DNA of 64,000 bases from contig JAQVCV010000010.1 of the NCBI GenBank assembly GCA_028689615.1, positions 26,412-90,411 of the forward strand. The letters are read 5' to 3'. Each line of letters starts with the position of its first letter. Within the stretch, counting starts at the first letter, position 1. The notes beneath the pieces were generated by a model. It ran no database searches, had not been told where the DNA came from, and saw nothing but the letters and a program-made list of their open reading frames with translations. The translations under genes and the position numbers were made by a program. Of the stretch, positions 62,768 through 64,000 are shown piece by piece. This DNA is from Bacteroidales bacterium. Lineage in GTDB: Bacteria; Bacteroidota; Bacteroidia; Bacteroidales; TTA-H9.

Positions 62768-63421
62768 ATGAAACTTCATAAAGAAGGCCATCGAATTGTC
62801 CTGATTTCCGCATTGCTTTTTTTAGTTGCAGTTACCTCGCTCTTTTTTCTTTGGTCAACACCAGCAGCCATTTTAATCCTTATTCCCATCTTTGCTATTT
62901 TTGTGCTGATAGTCAGATTTTTCAGATCACCCAATCGTGTAATCCTAAGCCAATCTGATGCAGTTTTCAGCCCTGCTGATGGAACTGTAGTTGCTATTGA
63001 AGAGGTTCTTGAAAACGAATACTACCATGCCCCAAGAAAGCAAATATCAGTATTTATGAGCATCTATAATGTTCATATAAATTGGTTTCCAATTGCGGGC
63101 AAAATATTATACTCAAAATATCATCCTGGAAAATTTTTAGTTGCATGGCATCCAAAGTCCTCCGAAGAGAATGAGCGTACAACGGTTGTCGTTGAGAATT
63201 CCGAAGGAACCAGCATACTGTTGCGCCAGATTGCCGGAGCCGTTGCCCGGCGAATTGTTTGTTATGCTCAAGAGAAACAAACTGTAGGTCAAAACCAACA
63301 AATGGGTTTTATCAAATTTGGAAGCCGGGTTGATATATTTTTACCCCCCGATGCTAAAATCTTAGTGAATCTTAACCAAAAAGTAACAGGAAGTCAAACC
63401 ATTCTGGCCACCTTGCCCTAA
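62768..63421 (+). CDS. psd: Phosphatidylserine decarboxylase family protein
   Basis: 217 residues from the ATG at 62768; the frame from 62720 overlaps cdsA and is rejected. One or two N-terminal helices, FRSPNRVILSQSDAVFSPADGTVVAIEE, FMSIYNVHINWFPIAGKI, RRIVCYAQEKQTV, and the autocleavage site FGSRVDIFLP (Gly185-Ser186), where the pyruvoyl group forms. Short (archaeal-type) PSD giving phosphatidylethanolamine. Confidence 0.95.
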   Translation: MKLHKEGHRIVLISALLFLVAVTSLFFLWSTPAAILILIPIFAIFVLIVRFFRSPNRVILSQSDAVFSPADGTVVAIEEVLENEYYHAPRKQISVFMSIYNVHINWFPIAGKILYSKYHPGKFLVAWHPKSSEENERTTVVVENSEGTSILLRQIAGAVARRIVCYAQEKQTVGQNQQMGFIKFGSRVDIFLPPDAKILVNLNQKVTGSQTILATLP

Positions 63422-63433
63422 CCTTGTTAAAAG

Positions 63434-63895
63434 ATGGAACGCATTGCTGTTTTTCCGGGTTCGTTTGATCCCATAACCATTGGTCATTACGCTCTTATAA
63501 ACAGGGCTTTACCTTTGTTTGACGAGATTGTTGTTGCTATTGGCGTTAATGCCGAAAAAGCGGGTTATTTCCCAGTCGAAAAGCGTGCCTCATGGATACG
63601 TGAGCTTTTTTCTGCCAATTCCAAGGTTCGAACTGAGATTTATGAAGGCCTTACCATCAATTTTTGTAAAAATTTAGGGGCAAGTTTTATTATCAGGGGT
63701 TTACGTACTTCAGCCGACTTTGAGTTTGAAAGAAGTGTGGGTCAGGTCAACAAGAAACTTTCTCCTGAAATAGAGACGGTTTTCCTGTTAACTGCCCCTG
63801 AGCACAGTTTTATTAGCAGTTCTATCGTAAGGGAAATTCTTCGGCACGGGGGTAATCCTGTTGAATTGCTTCCTCCTGGGGTGATTCTGAGATAA
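63434..63895 (+). CDS. coaD: Pantetheine-phosphate adenylyltransferase
   Basis: 153 residues. FPGSFDPITIGHYALI (the HIGH-like motif, about 7-22), FIIRGLRTSADFEFE (about 89-103) and the ISSSIVRE motif near 132-139. Fourth step of CoA synthesis: 4'-phosphopantetheine plus ATP gives dephospho-CoA. Confidence 0.97.
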   Translation: MERIAVFPGSFDPITIGHYALINRALPLFDEIVVAIGVNAEKAGYFPVEKRASWIRELFSANSKVRTEIYEGLTINFCKNLGASFIIRGLRTSADFEFERSVGQVNKKLSPEIETVFLLTAPEHSFISSSIVREILRHGGNPVELLPPGVILR

Positions 63896-63926
63896 AATTT
63901 TTTTTATCGCTTCACGTTCCTGCTTC

Positions 63927-64000
63927 ATGAAGGATACATCAATATTTCTTTCAGGACTTGTGTTGTGCCTTACCCTCGCCTTGAATGGACAAAATGTGTT
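63927..64000 (+). CDS. Start of a secreted protein (partial)
   Basis: The ATG at 63927 opens 24 codons that run off the window. MKDTSIFLSGLVLCLTLALNG has the shape of a signal peptide. The family cannot be told from this stretch. Confidence 0.6.
   Translation, partial: MKDTSIFLSGLVLCLTLALNGQNV

Overview
This window comes from a Bacteroidota chromosome, most likely an anaerobic member of the Bacteroidales. Promoters carry the phylum's -7 box (TAnnTTTG, some with an upstream TTTG). Two secreted proteins end in type IX secretion (T9SS) sorting domains. The Rnf order (rseC, rnfB-C-D-G-E-A), a rpoBC-DUF3467 block, archaeal-type ProRS and a DUF1343 protein agree with this. No IS element, prophage or CRISPR array is visible. 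The species cannot be named from the window.

Layout. 1-7.5 kb: mixed housekeeping genes (tex, a cupin, a HAD phosphatase, a rubrerythrin-like protein), outer-membrane proteins and a T9SS protein. 7.1-12.9 kb: the complete Rnf ferredoxin:NAD+ oxidoreductase operon behind rseC. 13-18 kb: an FtsE-like ATPase facing a minus-strand block of two glycosyltransferases and xpt, plus proS. 18.3-21.3 kb: a low-complexity lipoprotein and a FadL/OmpP1-type barrel. 21.4-24 kb: p-aminobenzoate synthesis (pabA, pabB, pabC-like) and ridA. 24-26.7 kb: a sodium:solute symporter overlapping a NamZ/DUF1343 exo-muramidase, a likely MurNAc-salvage pair. 26.9-30.3 kb: a porin with nrfH and nrfA (nitrite to ammonium).

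30.4-36.8 kb is the most unusual region. A sigma-70-family factor overlaps a membrane TPR protein with anti-sigma-like layout. They converge on a membrane-anchored TPR-CHAT (caspase-fold) protease and a secreted dockerin/cohesin-like T9SS protein. The two outward ends carry the same 58-bp element (52/58 identical, inverted), each with a run of nine G followed by TCACC. This looks like a protease-gated sigma-factor circuit.

37-52.3 kb is the translation and transcription core: rpsU, xerC, hpf, tRNA-Tyr/Gly/Thr, tuf, tRNA-Trp, secE, nusG, rplKAJL, rpoB, rpoC and a DUF3467 gene, with stable hairpins between rplL/rpoB and rpoB/rpoC. 52.7-57.6 kb is a five-gene operon of heterodisulfide-reductase-like subunits (HdrC, HdrB, a short HdrA, a second HdrC, and a membrane HdrE-HdrD fusion) in an organism with no sign of methanogenesis. 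57.6-64 kb holds birA, rsfS, ftsH, a LUD-domain gene, DUF2007, cdsA, psd, coaD and the start of a secreted protein.

Rnf, Nrf and the Hdr-like complex together suggest anaerobic energy metabolism in which ferredoxin, NADH, quinone and thiol/disulfide pools are linked, with nitrite ammonification as one electron sink.
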